Positions 43,082 to 53,177 of a stretch of 64,000 nucleotides of DNA are shown here, piece after piece; position 1 is the first letter of the stretch, and every line of letters begins with the position of its first letter. The position numbers and the translations under genes are program-made. This DNA comes from Trissonchulus latispiculum (taxonomy: Eukaryota; Nematoda; Enoplea; Enoplida; Ironidae), in NCBI GenBank assembly GCA_030248195.1, contig JASAND010032009.1:1-64000 (forward strand), written 5' to 3'. The notes below the pieces were generated by a model. It was not told the DNA's origin. It did not search any database and saw only the letters and a list, made by a program, of their open reading frames with translations.

Positions 43082-43320
43082 TTAGACTTGCTGTAGACAA
43101 ATTTGCACAGCAACTTTTGAAATCCATAAAATTCTTAATCTGGCTTCAGATTTTCGAGCTTCACGTGAAACGCTAACATTTAAAACACGGTTGTGGTTAA
43201 ATAAAAATTTTGTGAAGTCTAAGCAAAGATTCCACGTTTCAAATATGACTTGATTCAGACATGGTTTTTGATTTTATTGCAATGGTTGCTTGTGCAAAAT
43301 GAATCAAATAACAAAAAGCT

Positions 43321-44280
43321 TTAGGCGTTTTGTGCTCTAATGAGAGAAACAACGGTGCTTTGCAATTGTCCTGAAAGTAAATCTCCGACTGATTTTCTCA
43401 GTTCTTTTGAAAACGAAAGCAAAATTAGAGGGTCACTGACCATAAGCAAAATTTTCAAGCTTTCAAACAGCAGAACACTTAGAACACGATCCAAAGAATT
43501 GAAAGCTGTCATCAGCCATTGGTGGATTAAAATTATATGCACAACACGCAACATGGCAAGAAACATAACTTGCAGTGTGATGTGGAACTCTAATCTCCAC
43601 TTTATGGAAGCTGACGATAAAGCTGATGTCACAGGTGAATGAGCCGTGAAACACCAAACATAAATTAGCAAAGCCAAATAAGCAACAACAGTGGTAGAAG
43701 CAACTACAACAGTAATAATTTTTCTCAGCATATTTGCGAATTTTGCGACTGCTGAATTATCAGCAAAATTCCAACCAACCCATGCGAACGAACACACACT
43801 GAAGAAACCATGGCCATAGGCAACACTTAGCAATAAGACCATCCCTATTGACAAAACAATGGTAACAAATATCGAAATGGCCCCAATTTTAGCGGTTTCA
43901 TTGTTGCTGATATGCTTCATTGACGCTGAAGCCAATCGTTGTACGGCGGTAACTGTCATTAGTAACTGTGATTCCTGAGTCCAAAACACGACACCAAGCC
44001 TGGGCACCATTGACTGTGAATAGGCCCAATCAATACCACCTGCCAAGATTGGAGCAAGATAGACTATATACACTAATGTTTGTACAATATTTGTTGCGCA
44101 CTGGCTTGTTAGAAGGTAACGTGTGTTGAGAGAATAGCTTTTACACTTCATTACTGCGATTGCAATTATAAGGTTTATAAGAAACCCAGCAGATCCTGAA
44201 CTAAACAGGTATGCGGTGATAGGAATCCGCCAATATGGAGTACACAACGTTTGATTTGAAACGTTTGCAGGACTCTCCAT
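43321..44280 (-). CDS. single-exon 7TM receptor, divergent
   Basis: Intronless, 319 residues from the ATG at 44280; the frame extends 18 codons further only from a TTG. The N-terminus (MESPANVSNQT) has two N-glycosylation motifs. Seven hydrophobic segments are visible, e.g. TM1 SGSAGFLINLIIAIAVM, TM4 IGAISIFVTIVLSIGMVLLL, TM5 ITVVVASTTVVAYLALLIYV and TM7 LKILLMVSDPLILLSFSKEL. The DRY position reads QRL (TAVQRLASA), and TM7 has SDPLILL instead of NPxxY, so it departs from canonical class A. Length matches the two-exon receptor at 25935, but the sequences are not close. A plasma-membrane receptor is likely; coupling and ligand are unknown. Confidence 0.75.
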   Translation of the reverse strand: MESPANVSNQTLCTPYWRIPITAYLFSSGSAGFLINLIIAIAVMKCKSYSLNTRYLLTSQCATNIVQTLVYIVYLAPILAGGIDWAYSQSMVPRLGVVFWTQESQLLMTVTAVQRLASASMKHISNNETAKIGAISIFVTIVLSIGMVLLLSVAYGHGFFSVCSFAWVGWNFADNSAVAKFANMLRKIITVVVASTTVVAYLALLIYVWCFTAHSPVTSALSSASIKWRLEFHITLQVMFLAMLRVVHIILIHQWLMTAFNSLDRVLSVLLFESLKILLMVSDPLILLSFSKELRKSVGDLLSGQLQSTVVSLIRAQNA

Positions 44281-45892
44281 GGTTCGACGAAGAAAATGAA
44301 TTTTGAAAGAATATCTGAGTTCATTAGCAAGCAAAATCTACATTTCCCAACAGTCCACATTAATATTCACTTTAAGTTAACGTAGAAGCGGATGCATAAA
44401 AAATGTTTCTGAAAATGCGGAAGCACTGATCGTGATTCCAAAGTTTGTTTACTTCACCAAGAGTTTATTTCAAGAAGAGAGAGAGACACTTAGCGCCTCC
44501 TAATGTAATCTAAGTTTGCCTAGTTTGTTAGCCTAAAACTATTAGTTTTGCTAAATGTCAGTGTGTTGTGAAAGTTTTGTTTTGGCATTAATGTGACATT
44601 ACGACCTTTAAATACATTACGAAGGGCTGAGTGTCTTACTCTTCCTTATTATATGCTCTGGCCTATAAAATTTGGCCCTGTTGCCATTACCAAATAAATA
44701 GGTGTGACTCAAGGAGCCTGAAATTATCAGAAAAGATTAGAATTTCGCAAGAGTTCGCATTTCCTCACAGTTCGCACTGATGGCATCCGCTGTCCATTCA
44801 ATAACTTCCAATGAGCCAATAACAACCAGGATTAGTTTTCATTATTTATTTGCCTACTGGGATGACTTCTATAGCCTACAGTTATTTGCATTCGTCAGTT
44901 ACAGTTTGAACCATTATCCAGAATAATCTGCGATTTGCTTACGATTCACGCAGCCGCACAAACGGCTGACGTGAATGTAATTTGCTACTATTCCAGTCAG
45001 GTATTCATTAGTGATTGATCAAAATTTTCATAAAGAAGTGACTGAGATATATACTTTCAGAAAAGCTTCGGTGTGCAGTTTTATGTGCATATGAAACAAC
45101 GGGATTCCGTAATTGGTAATTTGTTACATGCTTTCGTTAGCCTTTAGAAAAATACAGTAATCTTAGTCAGTTTTTTCTTATAGCTAGCAAGAATTTTCCA
45201 TTAGGACCTCCTCATTAAATGTATAGGAGAAAAGTTAAAATGGTCCAGTGCTAAATTGTAATAAGCAATGGATAACAATAATCTAAGGAATAAATTAAAC
45301 GCTTTTCTGGTTCTGCTTATTCGCAGTAGTAGGCGTTCTGTTTGTGTAGTAGATGATAGTCAAATATTGTGGGGCATAACAAGGTACCAATTCTCAAGGG
45401 ATTCTGAAGCGGCTTTGGTTCAAATGTTGTCAAATTGGTCAAAAATCAAAGTCTTTAGGGTTTTCTGCAAAACGTCTTGCCTAAATTTGCGGTATTAAAA
45501 CGATTGAAAGCAATAACCTTAATAATAATAATAATAATATTATACAAAGTGCTTGTAGAAGGAAGAGGAAACGAACTATTTGGCGGAAGCTAAGGGAATC
45601 GCAGGATAGCTAACATGCGTGCATAATAGAATATCGTATAGTCCGAGTATTTAATTTCTTATTAATTCTACCAAGATAACTCGTTGAAATTTTATATACC
45701 GACTTACAGATCGGAGCTTTGTTCCCTTATGCGATTCGGCTAAAATGCCCAGCCAATAGAAAGCACAGCTGATTACACTTACTGGCGAGCGTTATGGCAC
45801 AGGAAGCAGTATTATTGAGAAGTAGTAATTGAATAATTGAATGAATTTAATTGTAGTAAAGTAAAGACTACGCTAATGAAAACAAGTCTTTA
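44281..45892. other. intergenic, nothing firm
   Basis: 5' flank of the minus-strand receptor. A 76-codon ATG-started ORF at 45268-45498 and a short (AAT)n at 45520 were noted; neither supports a gene. Confidence 0.4.
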
Positions 45893-45944
45893 GGTGTGGA
45901 CATATGGACGTCGACACTGAAGTTCTTGTCCACTTCCAACTCTG
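45893..45944. mobile_element. solo hAT terminus (same family as 49582-52739)
   Basis: GTGGACATATGGACGTCGAC...CTTGTCCACTTCCAACTCTG repeats the right end of the 3.2-kb hAT, with the same GTGGAC/GTCCAC words. No matching left end lies nearby, so it is a truncated relic. Confidence 0.6.
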
Positions 45945-46413
45945 GTAACCAGGACACCTCAGATACAAATGGCAGACATGTGCAGCAGATGGAATTTTTG
46001 GGGGTGGAGATGAAGAGGCAGCTAGCTTGCCAAAATCCGGGAAAAACAGGATTCTGGAAGAGTGAGCGACTCTCTGTAGGGTGAGTTCTGGGTTAGGACT
46101 GGGAAACACCCCGCTCTTGTATGGTTGATAGCAACGGGATACAACCCGTGCTGTCACAATAATTGTAACCTTAAGCACAACCCTGCATACAATTGTAAGC
46201 AGTCAGGAATTGCACCGGATAAACTAATCAGGCTAAGCTTACAATTTAAGGATCAGTTTCCAATTTGAGCATTCATTCTAGATAACTCATAGCAATAATT
46301 CTAAACGGCAGCTATTTATGTGATATGGGGATAGAGCGATTCTCAACTGCTGTGTTTTTATCTTCCCGATTCCTTGACTCCCTCTGAACTGCTGACTGTG
46401 AATACTGTTCTGT

Positions 46414-47430
46414 TTAAGGTGGTGGTGTCCTTTTGTGCAGTGCTTTTGTCGTGATTTTTTTGAAATGCTATAACTTTCGCAATTTTGAGAGTTGGAAAGA
46501 GCTTTATACATCGTTTAAAGCTTAGAATCTGCAGATTCACATCAGCTTATGAAACCAGCAAAATCAGCACAAAACTAGCAAAAATGTTCTGACACGCTGA
46601 CATCTGACAGGCTAAATATAGACGAAAAATCTTTGAACATGGATTTCTCAAAACTGTAGAATCGGCCAAAATTTTTTCTTGTGCCATGGTATGAAGGACA
46701 TATGGGCCGAGGGACATTTTTTTGGATTTGGCTCAACAAGCCTCAATACTCCAGAAAATCCGGGAAATGTGCGGTGACACGAAATTTCGCAACTTTGTAT
46801 TCAGTTTCCTCGCAACTGGAGACGTTTTAACTCAAACCCAGAAAAAAGTCCCTCCGCAATAGTGCGAATGTTCATTTTGGCAAAGATCACGCGAATCCAT
46901 TTGGTAGTTTTTGAGAAATCGCTGTTTAAAACAAAATAATCGCAGTTTTTGCCAAAATGGTTTTTCGGCCAAATCTCTAGCTTAAAGAAACGAATCCCAG
47001 CTAATAGGCACTGATAAAATGGGCAATTTGACCACGTATTGATTGAGTATAAATAACCGAAAATTGTTCGTAGCATTTAGCAGCTATTTTGAAAAAACTG
47101 ATTTTTTCGAAAATGGCCGTTTTTTGACCCCAAAAATCGTTTTTGGCTTATACTTACTTAACCCTGAGAGATAGCTCAAAGGTTGTAAAAGCAAAAATGT
47201 TCGTTTTTGTACCCTCTTTCCATCCATAACAACCAATCTGATGTATCGATTACCTACTGAGAGTATTTTGCCAAAAGTCGAAAATTTCTCATCTTTTCAC
47301 CTAAAAATGCGGGACTGGTCCGAGAATGTTGAAGAGCACCAAAATAGCATATTTGGAAAGTTTCATCTAGTTTCATAAGGAATTGAAGCCTGCAGGGTCA
47401 AATTTACACAAAAGGAAACCACCACCTTAA
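46414..47430. mobile_element. TTAA-flanked MITE, about 1 kb
   Basis: Ends TTAAGGTGGTGGTGTCCTTT and, inverted, TTAAGGTGGTGGTTTCCTTT, with TTAA at 46414-46417 and 47427-47430. 1017 bp. The left 230 bp match 13605-13850. ORFs inside (46801-47076) show no transposase motif. Confidence 0.75.
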
Positions 47431-47747
47431 ACAAACTGTGAGTAGTTGAATGCAATAAATATTTGCCCATGCAGTAACAGTAAAGGAAAAATGTTTGCTG
47501 AATTATCGTAATTTTAGTGATGCTAGAGCGTCCAGAAAAATTGGGATAGTTGTAGAGCTTACTTAATGGGTTCTTTATAATACTAATCTGCTTATCATTC
47601 GCTATCTATTGAAACCGGTAAAGAAAATCAAAGTAATTGACTTGCACCTGAATTTGATGTGGCACTGGGTGAGTGACAGCTACAGTCCGCGCCTCCCACG
47701 AAAAACGTCTTGGGCAAATCTCAGAACTGAACGCTCGGTTCATTTAG

Positions 47748-48184
47748 AACTCTGGTGTTGTTCTCAATATAGGTCGGTGACGATCGTTTCTATTCTTGAG
47801 ATGTGGGCCTCTATTGGCAAAGTTTGTAGAGAACCAAATATCTGTTTACTGGTAGGCTGCACGTTACTCAACTGTCGTATTCACGACCCTGAGACTCAAT
47901 TGTGTCATTTCACGGATTCACTGATTATATTTTTAATTAGATTCTCCTTCCTGATAATAGCGTCCTCGATCGCAGGTAAGGAAGGCGAGTAAGTACACGA
48001 AAGGTTTTGATCTCGACGTTTTTGAGTCATCGTTCTAAGTTCTCCTTAAAAATAGGAATCGGGAAAAGTCTGCTGAGCTTGATCTTCATGCTTGTGCTGT
48101 TGCGGTCGTGTTACTTCTGTCATTTCGTCAATTACTCCGAAGTGCTGTGGTAGAGTCGGCTGAAACCTTGCGCATTTCAGGCCA
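47748..48184 (+). CDS. putative membrane-protein gene fragment, two exons
   Basis: Exon 47748-47988 (after CATTTAG, before GTAAGT) and exon 48056-48184 (after AAAATAG, before GTGAGT) join in frame across a 67-bp intron. The intron-removed frame avoids both local stops. The first exon ends with a hydrophobic segment (LIIFLIRFSFLIIASSIA), the second contains another (LHACAVAVVLLLSFRQLLRS). Two helices in this arrangement recall an ion-channel-like protein, but I cannot assign a family. The start and the following exons were not found: a frame continuing into SLNLAPMFRNARLISRS exists near 48215, but it would need a 30-base intron. May be a decayed gene. Confidence 0.4.
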
Positions 48185-49179
48185 GTGAGTGTACCAAGAT
48201 GTGCAGACGGCTAGGTCATTAAACCTGGCTCCAATGTTTAGAAATGCTAGATTGATTTCTCGAAGTATGTTCAAAGTAAGCAAGTTCTCCAAAAAGCTCT
48301 AAGACAGTTGTAAGCGCATACTGAACGAAGGAAGCGTCATACCGAAAAACGGATTTCATATTCGGATTGAGCAGGTCAAATAACCTTTATAAGCAGCTTT
48401 TTGGCAAAATCGGAGACAAAAAAGTCTTTGACCCCATTTTTACTGCTCTTAGCTAGCTTTTCAGGCCTAAAAACTAAGGGTTATTTCTTAACAAATGTTT
48501 GCTAGCACAATAACCAGAAATCCAAAGCCCTCGAAACTAGCCTACAGTTTGCCCCTATTTGAGCCTAATATTTGGTAAAAAGCTGGTGTGGCTAGGGGCT
48601 GCCAACTTTATAAATCGAAAAAACGATGCGCGATCACCTCGCAACTTTTCGGCAAATTTCAAACTTTGACCTGTTATTGCTGAAGAAGCAAGCAACGCTC
48701 GAAAGGCCCAGTACTTTTCATATTTAGATGGTTGAAAGTTTCAGAATAATCCACCAGCGCCGAAAACAGCTTTTTGAAAAAACCCATTTTCGAAATTAAA
48801 TTTGTGCTTTGGCGTCCTGCCAAAAACGGTGTTTATGAGATTGCTGCCAACCCTAGACTTTTTACTTTATGTTGGCTTGGCCAACGATAGGCGAAAAAGT
48901 AGCTGTCTCCGACGATGTCTTGCCAACCCCTTCGTAGCCCCCCCCCCCTTAAATGCGTTAATTGTTGGGCTGGATTTCAGGACGACTATACTTCATTTCT
49001 GTTGATATACCTACTGCAGTAGTGGAAGCTTGGAGCAAGCTTCAATTCGAAGTACCGTCCACAACTTGAAAGAGTCAGGGCGTCATATCGTTTTTGCTCA
49101 GACCCCTGAAGCTATAAAACATGGTTGAAAAGACAGCGTATAGGACACCGAAATTCTGTCAAATATGACGGTTATAAAG
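48185..49179. other. no gene firmly seen
   Basis: Possible continuation of the preceding candidate gene. The ORF at 48802-49005 lacks features, and a CCCCCCCCCC run lies near 48940. Confidence 0.35.
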
Positions 49180-49340
49180 GAAAAGGTAAGGTAAAGTGGC
49201 CCTGGAGAGAACTCCAACCTGCAGAAGGTTATAGGGTTATAGAGTGCCGGTGCTTATCTCCGGATTCACAGCGCGCAGCCAGGACAACTCAAATGTTGAA
49301 GTTGACTACCTCTGTGGAAGGGGGGCCAGCCCTTCATCAG
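49180..49340 (-). repeat. SINE-like repeat, inverted partner of 10290-10440
   Basis: On the minus strand it shares TCCGGAGATAAGCACCGGCA and a TTTACCTTACC tail with the 10.3-kb copy. Two separated copies support a dispersed repeat. Confidence 0.55.
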
Positions 49341-49784
49341 GCATTATGCCAGGACACAGACTCCTGTCATAGGTTATAGAACGGTGCAAAATAGTTAAAA
49401 CCTTTGAAAAATTATTAAATAAATCCCAGTAAAAGCGGATTTTGAAGGCTGTCCAAGTGTGGGTTTTTGAAAACGGTGGTTTATTTACCTACAAAAAACA
49501 ATCCGAATCAAACTAATTTTGTCGCCCTCTTATTAGACGCCCTTGTTGCGCTGGAAGTAACTGAATCGGGGTTTGGTGACACAGAGTTGGAAGGTGGACG
49601 CGGGTACCGGTGGGTACCCGCGGGTACCCGCGGGTCCAGTGGACATGGACAGAGGGTTTGTCCAAGTGGACAAACGTGGACAAATGCGGACAAAATTTTC
49701 GTCACCCGTTTGTTTTATAAAAAGCGTTAAAATTAGCTTTATATAATCGTTTTGATATTGGCTATTTTTAGTTTTCCATTGTTA

Positions 49785-50041
49785 GGGTAAAACCGGGTAA
49801 TAAGGGACAGATTTTTCGTGAAGGTACCTAATAAGGGACAGAAAAGTAAAGAGCAAATAACTTTTGATTGGCTGGGCGGATTTTCGTCATTCAAAAATTC
49901 ATTGCAAAGTACGCCACGTGCTCAGTCACATGTTCAAAAAATGATGGCAGTTGGCCAATAATGCACTAGCAGCAATGTTTTCAAAATGATGTCCCTTATT
50001 AGCCGTAAAAATTTGCTGTCCCTTATTGCCCGGTTTTACCC
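49785..50041. mobile_element. Tc1/mariner-type MITE
   Basis: Inverted ends GGGTAAAACCGGGTAATAAG (right end GTCCCTTATTGCCCGGTTTT...CCC) flanked by TA at 49783-49784 and 50042-50043. 257 bp, with a second internal AATAAGGGACAG pair. The TA duplication indicates the Tc1/mariner class. Confidence 0.8.
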
Positions 50042-50215
50042 TATGTTTTATTGTGCTGGCATCGTGACTTTTTAGCTTTGCTGACCCCATTTCTTTTTAA
50101 ATAGCTTTAATACTATATATACACCTGCGGGCGTTGGTGTGATACTATATTAACTTGATGTTTGCTGGGAAAAGGTACCGTAAAGAACATATTTTCTTTC
50201 ACAAAATTACAATGC

Positions 50216-51060
50216 TTAAGGTGCTGGTTCAGGTTAGCGTGGGCGTTTTTGGGCTTTAAAAGCGTAGTTGTCGTTGAAATTTATTCAAATTCGTTACAAT
50301 TACATCGTTTAGCCTATAAAACATTTTAGAAAAGTCGCGGTGGAACATTTTAGTGAGATCAGATTAAATCCGCCATACTTTCCACTGCGGCTGCCCTACC
50401 CGCCAGGCATATGTATAGTCATTCAAATCCTCTCACCAAGACCTTACTTTGCTCTTGAGTCTTGAGAGTATTTTTCGATTCCTTACAATTTAAGAGATAA
50501 CGAGATAAAGAGTGAAAATTGAATTTCGAGTTCCAAAACTGGCCATTTTTCAAAAAATCAAATATTGCAAGATTTCGACAGCTTCAACAGCGCTGGTCCA
50601 TCGATCAAGTGTTGGCTATACATATTTGTAGTCCTAAAGGACATTATGTCCAAATGGAGAGCTCTCTACGGCATCTCGTTCTACAGCACAGCAACGAAAA
50701 TGTGAAATTTTGAAAATCGCAACCAGATTGTTTTGAACACCGATTTCTCTCAACTCATACAATCAATTACAAAACGGCTTTGCACACGCATTTTTGAGAC
50801 AATTACAGAGGGCTTTTTCATGGTTTCGCGTTTTGTCATTCTGTTCATGAGAAATAAGCGTCCAAACTTGAAAATTTTGATAAAAGTTAGACAAAAATTT
50901 ACATTTCTTTCAAAATCTTGAGCTTACTTAATCATTAAACGATTTCAGAAAAAAACCCTCGGGAAGACGTTTTTTGAAGCCCCTGAGCTGGTCGCTTTTC
51001 TTAAGCTTTGCCACTTCGAGAAATTCATGATTAAAAATTGTTTTCTTGTTATTGTTCTTG
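50216..51060. repeat. TTAA-family element, right end missing
   Basis: Starts TTAAGGTGCTGGTTCAGG and matches, piece by piece, 55131-55320, 56276-56600 and 58004-58300. It is the uninterrupted reference for that split element, but its right terminus is lost near 51060. Confidence 0.65.
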
Positions 51061-51365
51061 TTTTGCAACAAAAGTTGTTTAAATTTTATTGATATTTAAA
51101 TAACAAAAATTAAAAGTTTGAAAGCCAATTTATTAGGTACAGGGATTTTTCTTTTATTATTGCAGGGGAGGAATGCGGGAAATTCCAATTCGAAATTCCG
51201 GACACCTGCCACTCATCTCAAAAAACCTCTTATCAAGTTTTTTGAAAATCTAACTATTATGTTTTTGTTTTTAGCACTTTTTAAAACTACAAAAACCCTA
51301 ACAACACTAAATGTTTAGCTGAAGAAGCAAATTCTTATTCATTTTAATCATGTTTTAAGTTTTTC

Positions 51366-51600
51366 CTGCTGCGCCTCAGCGCAGCAGGTATCTTAAATTT
51401 GCTCAGCCCTCCGTTTTGCACGCAGACTCCACGCAGAACATAGATTTTAACATAAATGTACATCTTCTGTGCTTTAAGATAGGGAGGGTATGATTTGTAC
51501 ATAGAATTCTTAAAAGTACTGTTTCCACACGTGAATTACATAAAGTAAATATAGTACATATGTGCTAAGCCAGTCTTTCTGATTTATTTTCTTAATCAAC
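51366..51600. repeat. hairpin-headed repeat (CCTGCTGCGC family), copy 1
   Basis: Begins with a 24-bp near-palindrome, CCTGCTGCGC around CTCA with GCGCAGCAGG, then TTTAAGATAGGGAGGGTATG and TTTCCACACGTG. Copies are at 52815-53000 and, without the hairpin, 62385-62530. Confidence 0.6.
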
Positions 51601-52814
51601 AAAACCGGAAATGGTCTAATCTAATGTTTGTAGCTTTGTTTCTTTAACAATTTACTTGCAGCAAGTGAAAACAAAACTTGGGTTTGATCTAGTTCTAATT
51701 TATAGCTCAGCCATCATAAATTTCTAGCGATGAACGGTTGAAGAATGGGAGAAAATATCAAAACCCATAAACTATTCTTGTTCGTTCCGTTCCGCAGGCA
51801 ACAGAATATGTTGGTCGATAATTTTTATGCTTTAAGATTTCACATTTTCATGCATATAGTCTGACATAGGTTCACTTGATTTGGCGTATTTTCTTCACAG
51901 ATTTCTCTGTTGTAGACATTTTATTGGTAGTCAGATAAGTTCTTGCTAAAATATTAATATGCTGCGCAGCAGGCCTACAATTTATGAAAAATGTACCTCT
52001 GGTACCATAAGCCTTTTGCAGAAAATATTGCTTGTTTCGAAAAAATTTTGGCGTCTAGGCGCAATGATTTCATATATACATATGTATTTTAGTTTTGCTT
52101 GATTTCGACTCAGCCTTTCTTAGATAAATCATTACATTTTTAAATTCCATTATATATACTCGTAAATTTATACATGCGTTTTGGCTTCTAATGTAAATTT
52201 TTATCTCTGCCAACTTTGAGTGTACATAATATTTTCTTACTTTGGAAAAGTAAGTTTTCTGTCCTGATTTTCGGAAGTTTTGAAAATTCTCAATGTCTGG
52301 AAGGTCCCACTCCCCAGATCACCCGCCATTGAACGTTTTCGGAAGACTTTAAGTAATTTGAATGAAATATCATTGTGTGCTAACAGAAAAGTAATACATG
52401 TTGTTTCTTTCTCCGGAACAGACGAAAACAATGTACTACATATGGTATTAAATGCTATAAACACCCATGAAATTACGTGTTTATACTGCAAAAAAGTAAA
52501 TTTCCAGAGAAAACACCAGCTTAGAAGCACACTAAAAAGCAAAGTGTATTTCTGAAAAATCCTGGCTCCAATATAGAATCAAAACTGGATTACTAAAAGA
52601 AAATTTGTTTTGAAATGCAGGCACTGGTTCACAAAATTTAAAAGCGTGGACATGCGGGCATGTGCGGGCGGACGTGGACAAGACCTGCGTGGACAAACAT
52701 GGACGTGGACACTGAAAATCTTGTCCACTTCCAACTCTGTGGTGACAGTATCATAGAGGGTTTTTGTAGTTGACTGGACCGGCTCCGGCGTGCCAATTCT
52801 CAGCATTAACCCTT

Positions 52815-53000
52815 TTCCTGCTGCGCCTCAGCGCAGCAGGTCTCTTATGTTTGCCCGGCCCAGGCTCGAGCGCACAGTTTATTTGTGAAACATGCATTTC
52901 ACCGTAAATGCGTGTGTGCAATGGTTTAAGATAGGTAATGCATAATTTCTGTGTGGTTTTCTCTTTTGAAATACTTCTGCTTATAGTCCATGTAATGTAA
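52815..53000. repeat. hairpin-headed repeat (CCTGCTGCGC family), copy 2
   Basis: Same head palindrome at 52818-52841, followed by ACCGTAAATGCGTGTGTGCA and TTTAAGATAGGTAATGC. It lies just outside the right end of the 3.2-kb hAT, whereas copy 1 lies inside it. Confidence 0.6.
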
Positions 53001-53177
53001 TTACGCATGTGTGGAATTTGTGTTTGAAATCTGTTCGAAGAATTAATTTTCATTCCACTGCTGATGACTAATAAATAAAGCCTTCGAACAGAGCTACTCT
53101 GCAGCCTATCGTATTAAAATTTTGTAGCAGTGAATCTGCAACAATTCTCCTTCTGAAATGTATTGGATTGATTTAGA

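Larger units (their letters stand above)
49582..52739. mobile_element. hAT element with perfect 8-bp target duplication
   Basis: Left CAGAGTTGGAAGGTGGACGC, right CTTGTCCACTTCCAACTCTG. The flanking 8-mers are identical: TGGTGACA at 49574-49581 and 52740-52747. Subtermini carry GGGTACCCGC and GTGGACA words. It contains a mariner-type MITE, a TTAA-family fragment and a hairpin-headed repeat. No transposase is evident; the 52280-52555 frame includes CLYCKKVNFQRKHQLRS, weakly finger-like. Confidence 0.85.

Noticed and set aside
52280..52555. hAT transposase zinc-finger exon
   Set aside because: CLYCKKVNFQRKHQLRS is finger-like, but the expected later histidines are missing and no DDE or dimerisation domain is nearby.
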